57,459 nucleotides of DNA from Bacillus sp. FJAT-22090 (GTDB lineage: Bacteria; Bacillota; Bacilli; Bacillales_A; Planococcaceae): positions 444 to 57,902 of the forward strand of contig NZ_VEBK01000017.1 in the NCBI RefSeq assembly GCF_007676755.1, written 5' to 3'. The translations under genes were made by a program, and so were the position numbers. Under the pieces are notes generated by a model. The model ran no database searches. It saw only the letters and a list, made by a program, of their open reading frames with translations, and was not told the origin of the DNA. Positions 18,429-27,734 of this stretch are shown one piece after another; position 1 is the stretch's first letter, and the number at the start of each line of letters is the position of its first letter.

Positions 18429-20261
18429 TTGATAGCTTTCTTTCCATCTATTTATAAAGATGAATTACTAAGTAATGTTTTAGCAAGATATCATAATCGT
18501 TCTGGAAATATAACTTTAAAAAGTACCACAGAGGAGTTATTTGGAAAAAACAAAGCATTTATTATTCCAGATTTCCCTACTGATTTAGAAGAGTTGTATG
18601 AAAACATTTGTCATTTTAGTGAAATGAATGTAGATGATTGGATTAATAAACATACTTTATATCACTATTACACAAACTTTAATACGAAGAAAACCAAACT
18701 AATTATTAGGGAAACGATGTTAATTAGCAAAGGGAAAAACTTATTGCATTATATAACTGGACAAATGGCGAGTACTGTAAAAGAACCTGTTTATTATCGC
18801 TTTTGCCCTAAGTGTTTGTGTAAAGACATGGAAGAGCATGGAGAAACTTATTGGCGCACTTATCAGCAACTACCAAGTGTATTTGTCTGTTTAGTACATA
18901 ACATGATTCTGGAAGATAGTTCAGTGTTATTTAGGCAAGAGAATTCATGTATAAAGCGTCCAACTGTTCTAAAAGATATGATTAGTAAAGATAATATCCA
19001 ATATGATTTTTCTAAAATTAACCAACATTTATTATATATTTTATCCCAGGAGAGTTATAAATTAACGATAGCAGACTACAATTTTGACCAAATAAAACTT
19101 TTGGAGATATATCACTATTTATTACAAGAAAAAGGGTATATGAAATCCCCAAAAAATATAGATCAGAAACGTTTAGTGGAAGATTTCATTGGGATGTTTG
19201 GTTTGGACTTTTTAAATTTAATGCAATCATTACCAAGCGAAAATAATAATGATTGCTGGCTAAAATCGATTACAAGGAAACATAGAAAATCATTTCATCC
19301 AGTAAGGCATTTATTATTTATACATTTTTTAGATGAGTCTATTGATACAATTTATCAATATGCTAATAAGTCTTATAATCCCTTTGGTGAAAAACCGTAT
19401 CTATGCTTAAATCCGGCAGCACAGCACTATCTAAAGCCAGTTATTACAAATCTAAAGATTACAAGCTGTTACGACACAAAGAGACCTGTAGGGACTTTTT
19501 ATTGTTCCTGTGGGTTTGTGTATTCACGAAGGGGTCCAGATAAAACTCCAGAGGATAAAGAAAAAGTGGGGAGAATAAAGGAACTTGGAGACATCTGGAA
19601 TAATAAACTAAAACAATTAATACAAGTCGAGAAGTTAAGTTATAGAGCTTGTGCCAAAATAATGAAAGTAGATACAAAAACTATAATTAAATACGCTCGT
19701 AACACTCAACAACAAAATGTAACAGAGAATAAGGTAGATTATTCACACCATGATTTTAAGTCTCAGTGGTTAGAATTAGTACTCCAAAATCCGACCTTTT
19801 CAAAAACTGAGCTAAGAAAGAAGAAACCTTCCCTTTATATGAAATTATACAGGGCTGATAAGGAATGGTTAAATCAACATTCACCCATTTCTTTAAGAAA
19901 AAAAAGCATCAATAAAAGAGTAGATTGGTCTGAAAGAGATGTGGAAACTTTAAAGGATGTTAAGAATGCATGGAAGGAATTAAGTAGTCGAGATAAGCCT
20001 GTACGGATAACACTAAGTAGTATTGCAAAGGCAATAAATCAGAAATCTCTTTTGGAACAGAAAGCAGATAAATTACCATTAACAATAGACTTTATTAATA
20101 CTGTTACTGAATCGGTTTTAGATTTCCAAAAGAAACGTATTGAATGGTCGGTAGATCAGTTAAAAGATGAAGAGCTGACTATTTGGAAAATAAGGCGTAA
20201 GGCAGGAATTAGAGATTACTTTTATCAAGAGTTAGAGGCAGATATGAATAGTTACTTATAG
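18429..20261 (+). CDS. tnsD: TnsD/TniQ-family target selector, second copy
   Basis: A second full-size TnsD-like protein, 610 residues, directly after tnsC in the canonical TnsD position. The start is TTG with aaaggag 8 bp upstream. The N terminus MIAFFPSIYKDELLSNVLAR, a zinc finger FCPKC...VCLVH near 120-155, the HPVRHLLF segment near 293, CSCGFVY near 360 and the C-terminal WSERDVETL/LSSIAKAIN region parallel the first copy block by block. The two are nevertheless clearly diverged paralogues. It probably selects attTn7, but that is inferred from position only. Confidence 0.9.
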   Translation: MIAFFPSIYKDELLSNVLARYHNRSGNITLKSTTEELFGKNKAFIIPDFPTDLEELYENICHFSEMNVDDWINKHTLYHYYTNFNTKKTKLIIRETMLISKGKNLLHYITGQMASTVKEPVYYRFCPKCLCKDMEEHGETYWRTYQQLPSVFVCLVHNMILEDSSVLFRQENSCIKRPTVLKDMISKDNIQYDFSKINQHLLYILSQESYKLTIADYNFDQIKLLEIYHYLLQEKGYMKSPKNIDQKRLVEDFIGMFGLDFLNLMQSLPSENNNDCWLKSITRKHRKSFHPVRHLLFIHFLDESIDTIYQYANKSYNPFGEKPYLCLNPAAQHYLKPVITNLKITSCYDTKRPVGTFYCSCGFVYSRRGPDKTPEDKEKVGRIKELGDIWNNKLKQLIQVEKLSYRACAKIMKVDTKTIIKYARNTQQQNVTENKVDYSHHDFKSQWLELVLQNPTFSKTELRKKKPSLYMKLYRADKEWLNQHSPISLRKKSINKRVDWSERDVETLKDVKNAWKELSSRDKPVRITLSSIAKAINQKSLLEQKADKLPLTIDFINTVTESVLDFQKKRIEWSVDQLKDEELTIWKIRRKAGIRDYFYQELEADMNSYL

Positions 20262-20317
20262 TTTAAGGATTCTTATTAATATAAAAAAACATTTCATAAT
20301 TCGCAACGACCTAAACA

Positions 20318-20472
20318 AATGAGACAAATAAAAACACCTTTCGTTGAAAAACGGGTATACAATACCTCTAAATTCAATAAGGAGGTGTTTTTTCTATGAG
20401 GACAAAAGTCAGTTATCCAACTGAAGTAAAAATGAATGCTATTGAAATGCGATTAGCTAAGGTACCTATCTA
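20318..20472 (+). mobile_element. IS3-family remnant (leader plus start of orfA)
   Basis: From 20396 a frame with ribosome binding site aaggaggtg begins MRTKVSYPTEVKMNAIEMRL, the typical start of the helix-turn-helix OrfA of IS3-family (IS150-like) elements. Similarity stops after about 24 residues, and the rest of the frame is unrelated. The leader contains the paired words aacacctt and aaggaggtgtt. No second end or orfB is present, so this is a truncated relic. Confidence 0.7.
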
Positions 20473-20710
20473 TAAAAGAAATAATGGAAAATTGTTTATA
20501 TGTTGGTTTCTGCATAGTTTCTTCATATTTATTCTCTATACTATCTCAGAGGATTGCCTTAATCGGTTGTCCCAAGACAAATCCTTCGTAGACTCTAGTT
20601 GAATAATTTTCTTAAACTTAAAATGACTCTAATATTACTTTTAGGACCCTTTCGTTAAATAATTTCATTTTAATAAGTCATCAAATACTAGCTAATCGAA
20701 ATGGCTTAAG

Positions 20711-20854
20711 TTATCCAGTTTTAATTGATGACAATAAAAGTGTAATGGAGTAAGATAATATCCATCCTTTTCCAACTACTATTCTTATTGTTCCCAGAAG
20801 CGAAATAGAGAAAATAATCAGGGCAAGATGAGAGAAGTAGGTGTAAAGCAATAT
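20711..20854 (+). pseudogene. Decayed copy of the resA-like thioredoxin gene
   Basis: The segment tracks the 3' third of the intact resA-like gene (about 51538-51677): ccagttttaattgatgacaa against cctgttttaatcgatcataa, then shared agtgtaatgga, ccaactact, and aaatagagaaaataat. In-frame stops (taa right after agtgtaatggag) and small indels rule out function. It shows that a second thioredoxin cassette once sat at this end of the cargo. Confidence 0.75.
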
Positions 20855-20888
20855 ATATAGTAAACAATACCTAACTAAACTTATTGTG

Positions 20889-20924
20889 ATTGTTATATGG
20901 ATAACAATGTTAATGAAACTTAAC
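20889..20924 (+). promoter_or_regulatory. Two adjacent palindromes upstream of the sensor kinase
   Basis: A perfect 8-bp inverted repeat attgttat/ataacaat around atgg (20889-20908) is followed at once by gttaa/ttaac around tgaaac (20909-20924). They lie 39 bp before the kinase start and are plausible operator sites, possibly for autoregulation by the neighbouring response regulator. No binding protein is shown by the sequence. Confidence 0.45.
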
Positions 20925-20962
20925 ATTCTAAATTTATCCAGAAGGGAGGTTCGAATGCTCTA

Positions 20963-22324
20963 ATGAATAGAATATCGACAAAGCTAACAGCCTACTTTTT
21001 TATTGTTGTATTGATAATGGAAACATTTCTAATTTTTTATCTCCATCAAAATATTATTCACACCAGAATTGATGAGGAATTTTCTTTATTGTTAAAAAAC
21101 GGATCAAATCATAGAGAAGTTCTTGAAGAATACTATTCCGACACAACCTTGAAACATATCGTATTGATGGAAAAAGGAGGAGAGAGAGAAGTTGTCATTA
21201 CGGATAATAAAGGTGGAATCATTAGTAGCTCGTTCAAAAACAATGCATCTATAACTGAATTTCTTCCTCTAATTAAGAATCTTGATTTGAGAATCGATGA
21301 GGTATTGATTTCAGATTGGGAAGAGTCTCCATATATCATTAGTGCACACCCTTACAAAGGGAATAATAAACAATCTGGCTATGTAGTCATGTTTCAAAGT
21401 ACAAGTTCTATTGAACAATTGGTGGGTAAGCTAAACATGCATTTTGGGATTGCTGGTGGGACGAGTGTTTTTCTTCTGTTTATTGTCTATACAGCTCTAT
21501 CTAGACTTCTCACAAGACCTTTAATACGTATGAAGGAAGCTACTGAGAAATTAAGCAAAGGCGATTTTGAAGTGAGTCTTCCATACATCGGTAAAGATGA
21601 ACTTGGTGATTTGTCAGGTTCTATTCAAAAATTAGCTGATGATTTAGAAAGGATGAAAACAGAGCGAAATGAGTTTTTAGCCTCGATTGCTCATGAACTA
21701 AGAACCCCTTTAACTTACTTAATTGGTTATTCAAATGTAGCCATGAGAAAAGAAATTAGTATAGAAGAACGAGAACAGTATCTTGCAATAATAACTGAAG
21801 AGTCAGAACGAATGAAAGAACTTGTGAGAAATTTATTAGATTTAGCTAAAATGGATGAAAATACTTTTACTGTGACAAAAGATTATTTTTGGACACAAAC
21901 GTTTCTTGAAAATATTATCAAACTAGTTGGACCTTCTTTTGAGATGAAGAATATTAAGCTTAGTTTTGTATGCGGAGACAACTTTCAAGTCTATGCTGAT
22001 TCCTTACGATTAGAACAAATTGTATTGAATTTACTGGATAATGCCTTGAAGTATTCTAAAGAATATACACAGGTCACACTGAAAGTTCATAAAAAAGAAA
22101 AGAAAACAATCATTTCCGTAATAGATTTCGGAATTGGTATTCCCTCAGATGAGATTGAATTCATTTTTGAAAAGTTATATCGTGTTGAAAAGTCGCGCTC
22201 ACGTTTATCTGGAGGTTCGGGAATTGGACTTGCTGTTGTGAAGGAATTAGTAGAAGCACATGGTGGTAGCATTGAAGTCCAAAGCGTCTTGGGCAAAGGA
22301 AGTACATTTACCATAACGATTTAG
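20963..22324 (+). CDS. Sensor histidine kinase, probably metal-responsive
   Basis: A 453-residue membrane kinase: transmembrane segment about 7-29, an extracytoplasmic sensor region of about 130 residues, second segment about 161-183, HAMP linker, HisKA with IAHELRTPLTY (phospho-His near 245), and an ATPase domain with NLLDNALKYS, DFGIGIP and GGSGIGLAVV. The response regulator follows 52 bp later, the reverse of the usual order. Copper genes come next, so copper or envelope thiol stress is a likely signal; this is inference from context. The ribosome binding site gaagggagg is 12 bp from the ATG. Confidence 0.88.
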   Translation: MNRISTKLTAYFFIVVLIMETFLIFYLHQNIIHTRIDEEFSLLLKNGSNHREVLEEYYSDTTLKHIVLMEKGGEREVVITDNKGGIISSSFKNNASITEFLPLIKNLDLRIDEVLISDWEESPYIISAHPYKGNNKQSGYVVMFQSTSSIEQLVGKLNMHFGIAGGTSVFLLFIVYTALSRLLTRPLIRMKEATEKLSKGDFEVSLPYIGKDELGDLSGSIQKLADDLERMKTERNEFLASIAHELRTPLTYLIGYSNVAMRKEISIEEREQYLAIITEESERMKELVRNLLDLAKMDENTFTVTKDYFWTQTFLENIIKLVGPSFEMKNIKLSFVCGDNFQVYADSLRLEQIVLNLLDNALKYSKEYTQVTLKVHKKEKKTIISVIDFGIGIPSDEIEFIFEKLYRVEKSRSRLSGGSGIGLAVVKELVEAHGGSIEVQSVLGKGSTFTITI

Positions 22325-22376
22325 CTTTATTTAGAATTTTGTCTAGGCCTAATCAAATAGGAGGTTTTTAGGATAT

Positions 22377-23054
22377 ATGCGGACAATTTTATTGGTTGAT
22401 GATGAACAAAGGATGTTAGATCTAATTGAATTGTTTCTCCTACCGCTTGGATTCAGATGCATTAAAGAAACAAATGGCCAGGAAGCAATTGAGTTACTAA
22501 GAAATGAGAAAGTTAATCTTGTCCTGTTAGACGTTATGATGCCAGATATAGATGGATGGGAAGTATGTAGAGAGATACGTGAATTTTCAAATGTACCTAT
22601 TATTATGCTTACAGCTAGATCCGATAAGATGGATTTAGTAAAAGGATTAAACACTGGGGCCGACGATTATATTACTAAACCTTTCGATGAAAAAGAGTTG
22701 GTAGCTAGAGTAAATGCCGTTTTACGACGGTTCTCTGAACACGAAACAGAGGAAGAAGAGATTTCCTACGAAGACTTTAAGTTAGATAAAGAAACTTATT
22801 CCTTGCAATATCATAGTCTAATCTCGCAATTAACACTGAAGGAATTCTATATCGTGGAAGCATTAATTTCTCGGCCTAAAAAGACTTATACACGAGAAGA
22901 ACTTTTACATGCTGCTTGGGAATATGACACATATACAGATACGAGAACGGTGGACTCACATATTCGAAATTTAAGAGAGAAGTTAAAAAATGCTGGCTTT
23001 CCTATTGATGAATTTCTTAAAACTGTATGGGGAATAGGATATAAATGGAGTTAA
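22377..23054 (+). CDS. OmpR/PhoB-family response regulator
   Basis: A 225-residue regulator with a receiver domain (acidic DDEQ near 8-11, phospho-acceptor D in LLDVMMPD near 51, K in ITKPFDEKE near 101) and a C-terminal winged helix (TYTREELLHAAWEYD, RTVDSHIRNLREKL, WGIGYKW). It pairs with the kinase just upstream. Ribosome binding site taggagg. It probably activates the copper cargo; target sites are not proven. Confidence 0.9.
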   Translation: MRTILLVDDEQRMLDLIELFLLPLGFRCIKETNGQEAIELLRNEKVNLVLLDVMMPDIDGWEVCREIREFSNVPIIMLTARSDKMDLVKGLNTGADDYITKPFDEKELVARVNAVLRRFSEHETEEEEISYEDFKLDKETYSLQYHSLISQLTLKEFYIVEALISRPKKTYTREELLHAAWEYDTYTDTRTVDSHIRNLREKLKNAGFPIDEFLKTVWGIGYKWS

Positions 23055-23069
23055 AGGAGAAAAGTCAAA

Positions 23070-23993
23070 ATGAAGAAATATAAAATTATTTTAGGTTTAT
23101 TAGTATTTATATTAGTTCTATCTGCATGTAACTCAAATGAAACTGAAGTTTTCTCGTTTGGGGAAGTAAAAAATAATCAAATTGATCATATACACGGTTT
23201 GGGGTATATCAACGGAGGTAGCGATGTAGTCATTGCAACGCATTTGGGATTATATAAATATGAAAAGGATGGTTGGCAAGAAGCAAATAGTCAAAAACAT
23301 GACTATATGGGCTTTCAAGCTGTAAGAGAAGGATTCTTTTCAAGTGGTCATCCAGAAGAAGATTCTGAATATAAAAATCCTCTTGGTCTTATTAAAAGTA
23401 TAGATAAAGGTGGGAGTTTCGAACAATTAGCGTTTTACGGTAAGATTGATTTTCATTATCTTGCAGCTGGTTATGATTCCAATACGATTTACGTTTTAAA
23501 TGAAACGCCAGTTGAAGAGATGAACGAAGGTCTACATTATTCTATTGATGAAGGGGCTTCATGGACTAAAGCAGCTATGAATGGATTTACTTCCAACTAT
23601 ATTTCTAATTTGTCTGCCCATCCGACCCGTAAAGAAATAATTACAATCGGTAGTAAGGACGGAATATTTATATCGAATGATTATGGCCAAAATTTTAAGC
23701 CAATGAATGATACCAAAATGGTCACTTATGTAGCGTTGACAGAAACGGGAGGGTTTTATACCAACCTTGAAAACGATACTGTCTACCTTAAATCCTTCTT
23801 GTTTGAGAGTAATGTAGAAATTAACATACAACTTCCAAAAGATCTGAAGAAGGATCCAATCACTTTTGTCACGGTTAATCCTGAAAACCAAAAAGAGATT
23901 GTATTAGTTACATCTAATAATAATATTTATATAACTAAAGATGAAGGACTATCTTGGGATAAAATATCTTCTAACGGTGAGTTATCAAAATAA
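23070..23993 (+). CDS. Lipoprotein with BNR/sialidase-type repeats
   Basis: A 307-residue secreted lipoprotein: signal peptide with lipobox LSAC (Cys20). It is followed by a beta-propeller-type sequence with Asp-box repeats YSIDEGASWTKA, FISNDYGQNFKPM and YITKDEGLSWDKI. An IDHIHGLGY segment near the mature N terminus has closely spaced His residues that could bind metal. Similar proteins, annotated as the F510_1955 glycosylhydrolase group, occur in Firmicute copper/silver islands with no proven enzymatic role. It is 15 bp after the response regulator, so likely the same operon. Confidence 0.75.
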   Translation: MKKYKIILGLLVFILVLSACNSNETEVFSFGEVKNNQIDHIHGLGYINGGSDVVIATHLGLYKYEKDGWQEANSQKHDYMGFQAVREGFFSSGHPEEDSEYKNPLGLIKSIDKGGSFEQLAFYGKIDFHYLAAGYDSNTIYVLNETPVEEMNEGLHYSIDEGASWTKAAMNGFTSNYISNLSAHPTRKEIITIGSKDGIFISNDYGQNFKPMNDTKMVTYVALTETGGFYTNLENDTVYLKSFLFESNVEINIQLPKDLKKDPITFVTVNPENQKEIVLVTSNNNIYITKDEGLSWDKISSNGELSK

Positions 23994-24015
23994 GAGGGTG
24001 GAAGGTGTTTCATAG

Positions 24016-24750
24016 ATGTATAGTTTGATGGCAAAGTTTAGTCAAACAATTAGTGAACCAGTTACAGTTTTCTTACACTCCTCTGAACATTCCCCAATTA
24101 TAGTTGCGCTCCTTCTTGGTTTGATTGGAGCTGTGGCACCGTGCCAACTGACAGGAAATATGAGCGCAGTTACCTTTTACGGAAATCGTACTGTACAAAT
24201 GAAGAATAACTGGGGAGAAATAGTAGCCTTTATAGCAGGGAAAGTTGTTGTATTTAGTCTGATTGGGTTGCTGGCTTGGATATTTGGTCAATCATTTGAA
24301 ACTAAGATGACAGAGTATTTCCCTTTATTCCGCAAAGTAATTGGTCCACTCCTAGTGGTTACTGGACTTGTGCTTTTAGGGTTTTTTAAGCTTAGATTTC
24401 TTAACCGTTTAACAATGTATATCCCTATGGCATTAAAGGAAGGAAAGTCGGGATCCTTTATGTTGGGAGCAAGTTTTTCCCTAGCATTTTGCCCAACTAT
24501 GTTTGTTCTCTTTTTTGTCTGGCTTATGCCAACTGTAGTATCAACTACCTATGGTTTTTTATTACCAGCTGTATTTGGAATTGCAACGTCGATTCCACTA
24601 ATCCTTCTATTTGTTTTAATATGGTTTTTTGATGCTAAGAAATTAATCATGAAAAGTAGTATAAAGATGGGAAGGATAATACAACGCATAGCTGGGGTTG
24701 TTCTAGTTATTATAGGTCTTTTTGATACAATAACTTATTGGGGAATATAG
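24016..24750 (+). CDS. Membrane protein of the CcdA/DsbD-like (SafE/UreH) family
   Basis: A 244-residue polytopic membrane protein with about six helices. Two matching half-motifs, VAPCQLTGN near 37 and FCPTMFVLFF near 155, resemble the Cys-bearing helices of CcdA/DsbD transporters that carry reducing power across the membrane. In copper islands such proteins may move electrons to, or deliver copper for, extracytoplasmic partners. It shares an operon with the upstream lipoprotein (22 bp gap). A different, shorter CcdA is encoded at 50416, so the island holds two. Confidence 0.75.
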   Translation: MYSLMAKFSQTISEPVTVFLHSSEHSPIIVALLLGLIGAVAPCQLTGNMSAVTFYGNRTVQMKNNWGEIVAFIAGKVVVFSLIGLLAWIFGQSFETKMTEYFPLFRKVIGPLLVVTGLVLLGFFKLRFLNRLTMYIPMALKEGKSGSFMLGASFSLAFCPTMFVLFFVWLMPTVVSTTYGFLLPAVFGIATSIPLILLFVLIWFFDAKKLIMKSSIKMGRIIQRIAGVVLVIIGLFDTITYWGI

Positions 24751-24839
24751 CTTAAAGATAGTTTGATAAATATTTTTTCGTGTTAGTGTGAAAAGCAGTT
24801 AAAGGATATACAACTTAAATAGCTATACTGGAAATACTA

Positions 24840-24885
24840 CATGGAAGAGGCTGGCAAACTGGTCTCTCCATGTATTTTTTATTTA
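24840..24885 (+). terminator. Likely terminator after the two-component/CcdA-like operon
   Basis: Imperfect stem catggaagag/ctctccatg around a ggctggcaaactggt loop, followed by tattttttattt. Confidence 0.65.
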
Positions 24886-24944
24886 AATTTTGTAGTTTTA
24901 GGAAGTAGTTTGTGTTGATGAGTGAAATTACCAGGAGGAAATCA

Positions 24945-25400
24945 ATGAAAACTGCTAAAAACACTTTAGTTAGTATTAGTTTTATATTATATTTATTTGC
25001 ATTAGTTTTTATATTATTCTTAGACTCAAGAGGTTATAGATGGTCAGATTTATCTTTTAGGGAATACATAAAGTGGTCTTCGAATTTTATACCATTTAGA
25101 ACTATAAATCTATATGTTCATTCTATAGTACATGGAACCTTGAATATTACCATTCCTTTAAAAAATCTTGGTGGTAATTTAATTTTGTTTTTACCTATGG
25201 GCATTTATTTACCACTCTATATAAAAAAATTAAATAAAATACGTTTATATGTAATTACGATGACTGTTTTATTATTATTTATTGAGGTAACACAAGTAGT
25301 TTCAAGAAGAGGAAGTTTTGATATCGATGATTTGATTCTAAATATGCTCGGTGCTTTAATAGGATTTGCAATTTGGAATATTAGATTTGTACAGAAGTAG
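24945..25400 (+). CDS. VanZ-like family membrane protein
   Basis: A 151-residue protein with four or five transmembrane helices and the VanZ-like features: N-terminal helix, FRTINLY-type segment, GNLILFLPMGIYLPL near 88 and FDIDDLILNMLGALIGF at the end. Family members include teicoplanin-resistance VanZ, but most have unknown roles. The ATG at 24945 has ccaggagg in front; an upstream in-frame ATG lacks one. It converges on the copper ATPase gene across a bidirectional terminator. Confidence 0.8.
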   Translation: MKTAKNTLVSISFILYLFALVFILFLDSRGYRWSDLSFREYIKWSSNFIPFRTINLYVHSIVHGTLNITIPLKNLGGNLILFLPMGIYLPLYIKKLNKIRLYVITMTVLLLFIEVTQVVSRRGSFDIDDLILNMLGALIGFAIWNIRFVQK

Positions 25401-25427
25401 TAAATTAATTCGTATTCATAAAAATTG

Positions 25428-25469
25428 TAAAAGCTCTAAGAAGACTATACTTCTTCTTAGAGCTTTTAC
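25428..25469. terminator. Bidirectional terminator between vanZ-like gene and copB
   Basis: Long near-perfect stem taaaagctctaagaag/cttcttagagctttta with A- and T-rich flanks on both sides, suited to both convergent genes. Confidence 0.88.
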
Positions 25470-25487
25470 ATTTAATATGAGAAACAC

Positions 25488-27536
25488 CTACAGCTTTAGT
25501 AGTCGCGCATTTATAGCTACTATTACTGTACTTAGTGACATCAAGATAGCCCCAATTGCAGGACTTAGTACAATTCCATATTTATATAGAGCTCCCGCTG
25601 CTAATGGAATTGCTACAATATTATATCCTGCAGCCCACCACAAGTTTTGTGTCATCTTTCGATAAGTAACTCTTGAAAGCTTTATAATATTAACTACATC
25701 TAGGGGATTGCTTTTTACAAGGACGACATCAGCTGTTTCAATTGCAACATCAGTCCCCGCACCTACAGCAATTCCCAAATCTGCTTTTGCAAGAGCCGGT
25801 GCATCATTGACACCATCCCCCGTCATTGCGGTAAGAAGACCGATTGTCGTTTGTATATGTTTAATCTTTTCGGATTTTTGATGAGGAAGAACTTCTGGGA
25901 AGATTTCTTCTATACTTAACTGATGTCCAACATATTGCGCAACCTTAGCATTATCACCCGTTAGCATAATAGACTTAATTTTCATTTCTTTGAGTTGATT
26001 AATGGCATCTATTGCTGTTTCGCGAACTATATCAGCAAGTGCGATCATACCTGCATACTTATTGTCCACCAAAGTGAAAACAACCGTCTTACCTTCTGAT
26101 GACCACATGTCAAATTGTTCTTTGTCATAATTTAAATTCATATCCTTAATATAACCAGGACTAACCACTAAGATTTGTCTTCCATTCACTGTTCCTCGTA
26201 GTCCTTTACCGGTCAATGATTGAAAGTTCTCTAGTTTTGAAGGTGTTATTCCCATTTGCGTTGCTTTATTTGTGATACCTTTTGCTAAAGGGTGTTGGGA
26301 TTGAACTTCTACAGACGCTGCATATGAAATAACATCTCTCTCATTATAGTCCGGGGAAGTACTAATATTTGTTACACCAAATTCACCTTTCGTTAAAGTT
26401 CCTGTCTTATCAAATACGACTGCCTCGATATTGCGTGCACCTTCAAAGGCTGCACGATTTCGAATCAGAAGGCCGTTTTTAGCAGCAATTGAAGTGGATA
26501 CTGCAACCACTAAAGGTGCTGCAAGCCCTAAAGCATGAGGACAGGCTATGATTAATACGGTCACCATTCTTTCCATGGCTAAAGAAACAGGATAACCAAG
26601 AGATATCCAAATGAAGTATGTTCCTAGACCTGCTACAAGTGCACCGTAAAATAACCATTTTGCAGCCCTATTTGCAAGGTCTTGAGCACGGGACTTAGAT
26701 TCCTGTGCCTCTTTTACCAAACTAATAACTTGGGAAAGATAGGTTTCATTTCCAGTTTTCATTACAGAAATAATAAGGGCACCCTCACCATTAATAGATC
26801 CTCCAATTGCCTCTTGGTTAGCTTCTTTTTCAATAGGGACAGATTCACCTGTTAGCATGGATTCATCAAGCGTAGACTTTCCATCAATTATTTTACCGTC
26901 TGTAGGGATTTTTTCACCAGGTTTGACCAAAACTCGATCACCTTGGTTTAAACTAGCGACTTCTACTTCTGTTACTCTACCTTCATCGTCAACAAGATGA
27001 GCTTCCGAAGGCATTAATTTAGCGAGTTCCTCCAAAGCTTTAGATGCACCCGTGACGGATTTCATTTCAATCCAATGGCCAATTAACATTATGTCAACAA
27101 GAGTAGCCAATTCCCAGAAGAAATCGTTTTTAGCAAAACCAAATACAGAAGCTGTACTATATACATACGCCACGCTGATAGCCAATGAAATTAGTGTCAT
27201 CATTCCAGGGTTATGTTTTTTAAATTCGGCTTTTGCTCCCACTAGAAATGGCCAACCACCATAAAAAAATACGAATGTAGAGAGCGCTAGTAGTATATAC
27301 ATATCGCCGTCAAAGCGCAAATCAACTCCAAGGAACATTTGAATCATTGGGGAGAGTATTAAAATTGGAATCGTAATAACCAATGAAATATAAAAACGTA
27401 CTTTAAAATCCTCCACCATATGGGGGTGGTGATTATGATTTTGTTTATTGCCATGGGTTTGTTCAACACCATGGTTATTATGTCTTCCTTCTTTTTGGTT
27501 GTCGAAATTGTGTTCATGATGTGAATGCTTAGTCAT
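25488..27536 (-). CDS. copB: CPH-type copper P-type ATPase (CopB-like)
   Basis: A 682-residue P1B ATPase exporting copper. The ion-site motif is CPH (ACPHALGLAAPL), which marks the CopB subgroup rather than the CPC-type CopA. The first ~40 residues contain about 14 His and no CxxC metal-binding domain. DKTGTLT (phosphorylated Asp), TGES, HP (SQHPLAKG) and [11 protein letters not shown] are all present. It is the only gene of the early cargo on the minus strand. The ribosome binding site is the complement of ccacct. Transport direction and Cu(I)/Cu(II) preference are from family knowledge. Confidence 0.93.
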   Translation of the reverse strand: MTKHSHHEHNFDNQKEGRHNNHGVEQTHGNKQNHNHHPHMVEDFKVRFYISLVITIPILILSPMIQMFLGVDLRFDGDMYILLALSTFVFFYGGWPFLVGAKAEFKKHNPGMMTLISLAISVAYVYSTASVFGFAKNDFFWELATLVDIMLIGHWIEMKSVTGASKALEELAKLMPSEAHLVDDEGRVTEVEVASLNQGDRVLVKPGEKIPTDGKIIDGKSTLDESMLTGESVPIEKEANQEAIGGSINGEGALIISVMKTGNETYLSQVISLVKEAQESKSRAQDLANRAAKWLFYGALVAGLGTYFIWISLGYPVSLAMERMVTVLIIACPHALGLAAPLVVAVSTSIAAKNGLLIRNRAAFEGARNIEAVVFDKTGTLTKGEFGVTNISTSPDYNERDVISYAASVEVQSQHPLAKGITNKATQMGITPSKLENFQSLTGKGLRGTVNGRQILVVSPGYIKDMNLNYDKEQFDMWSSEGKTVVFTLVDNKYAGMIALADIVRETAIDAINQLKEMKIKSIMLTGDNAKVAQYVGHQLSIEEIFPEVLPHQKSEKIKHIQTTIGLLTAMTGDGVNDAPALAKADLGIAVGAGTDVAIETADVVLVKSNPLDVVNIIKLSRVTYRKMTQNLWWAAGYNIVAIPLAAGALYKYGIVLSPAIGAILMSLSTVIVAINARLLKL

Positions 27537-27661
27537 CTATTAGTTCCACCTGCCTCGTTATATATAGTTTTGCAATTATTATATAAAATATATATGCATT
27601 AATTATGCAAAGGTTATAATACCTGAATTAAATGAAGTATTATTATTTCTTTGAATATTGC

Positions 27662-27678
27662 ATACCGTGAAGGGGTAT
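27662..27678. promoter_or_regulatory. Candidate copper operator in the copB/cupredoxin intergenic region
   Basis: The imperfect palindrome ataccgtgaaggggtat resembles the G/C-centred ATACC...GGTAT shape of Firmicute copper operators. It lies between the divergent copB and cupredoxin genes. No CsoR or CopY gene is in the element, so a host regulator or the two-component system would have to read it. Weak evidence. Confidence 0.3.
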
Positions 27679-27734
27679 AAAATATATTTAGAATATGAAA
27701 GATAGATCTAAAATTTAATAAAAAGGATGGGTAG

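Larger units (their letters stand above)
20262..20962. other. Scar region between transposition genes and cargo
   Basis: No intact gene. It holds the broken front of an IS3-type transposase, a decayed copy of a resA-like gene, and two inverted repeats upstream of the sensor kinase (each listed separately). The bases 20475-20710 show nothing I recognise. Confidence 0.75.

Noticed and set aside
24016-24750. Calling this gene ccdA
   Set aside because: It has CcdA-like Cys helices but a different length and motifs (PCQLTGN, FCPTM); the true CcdA match is at 50416, so the first is described only as family-like.
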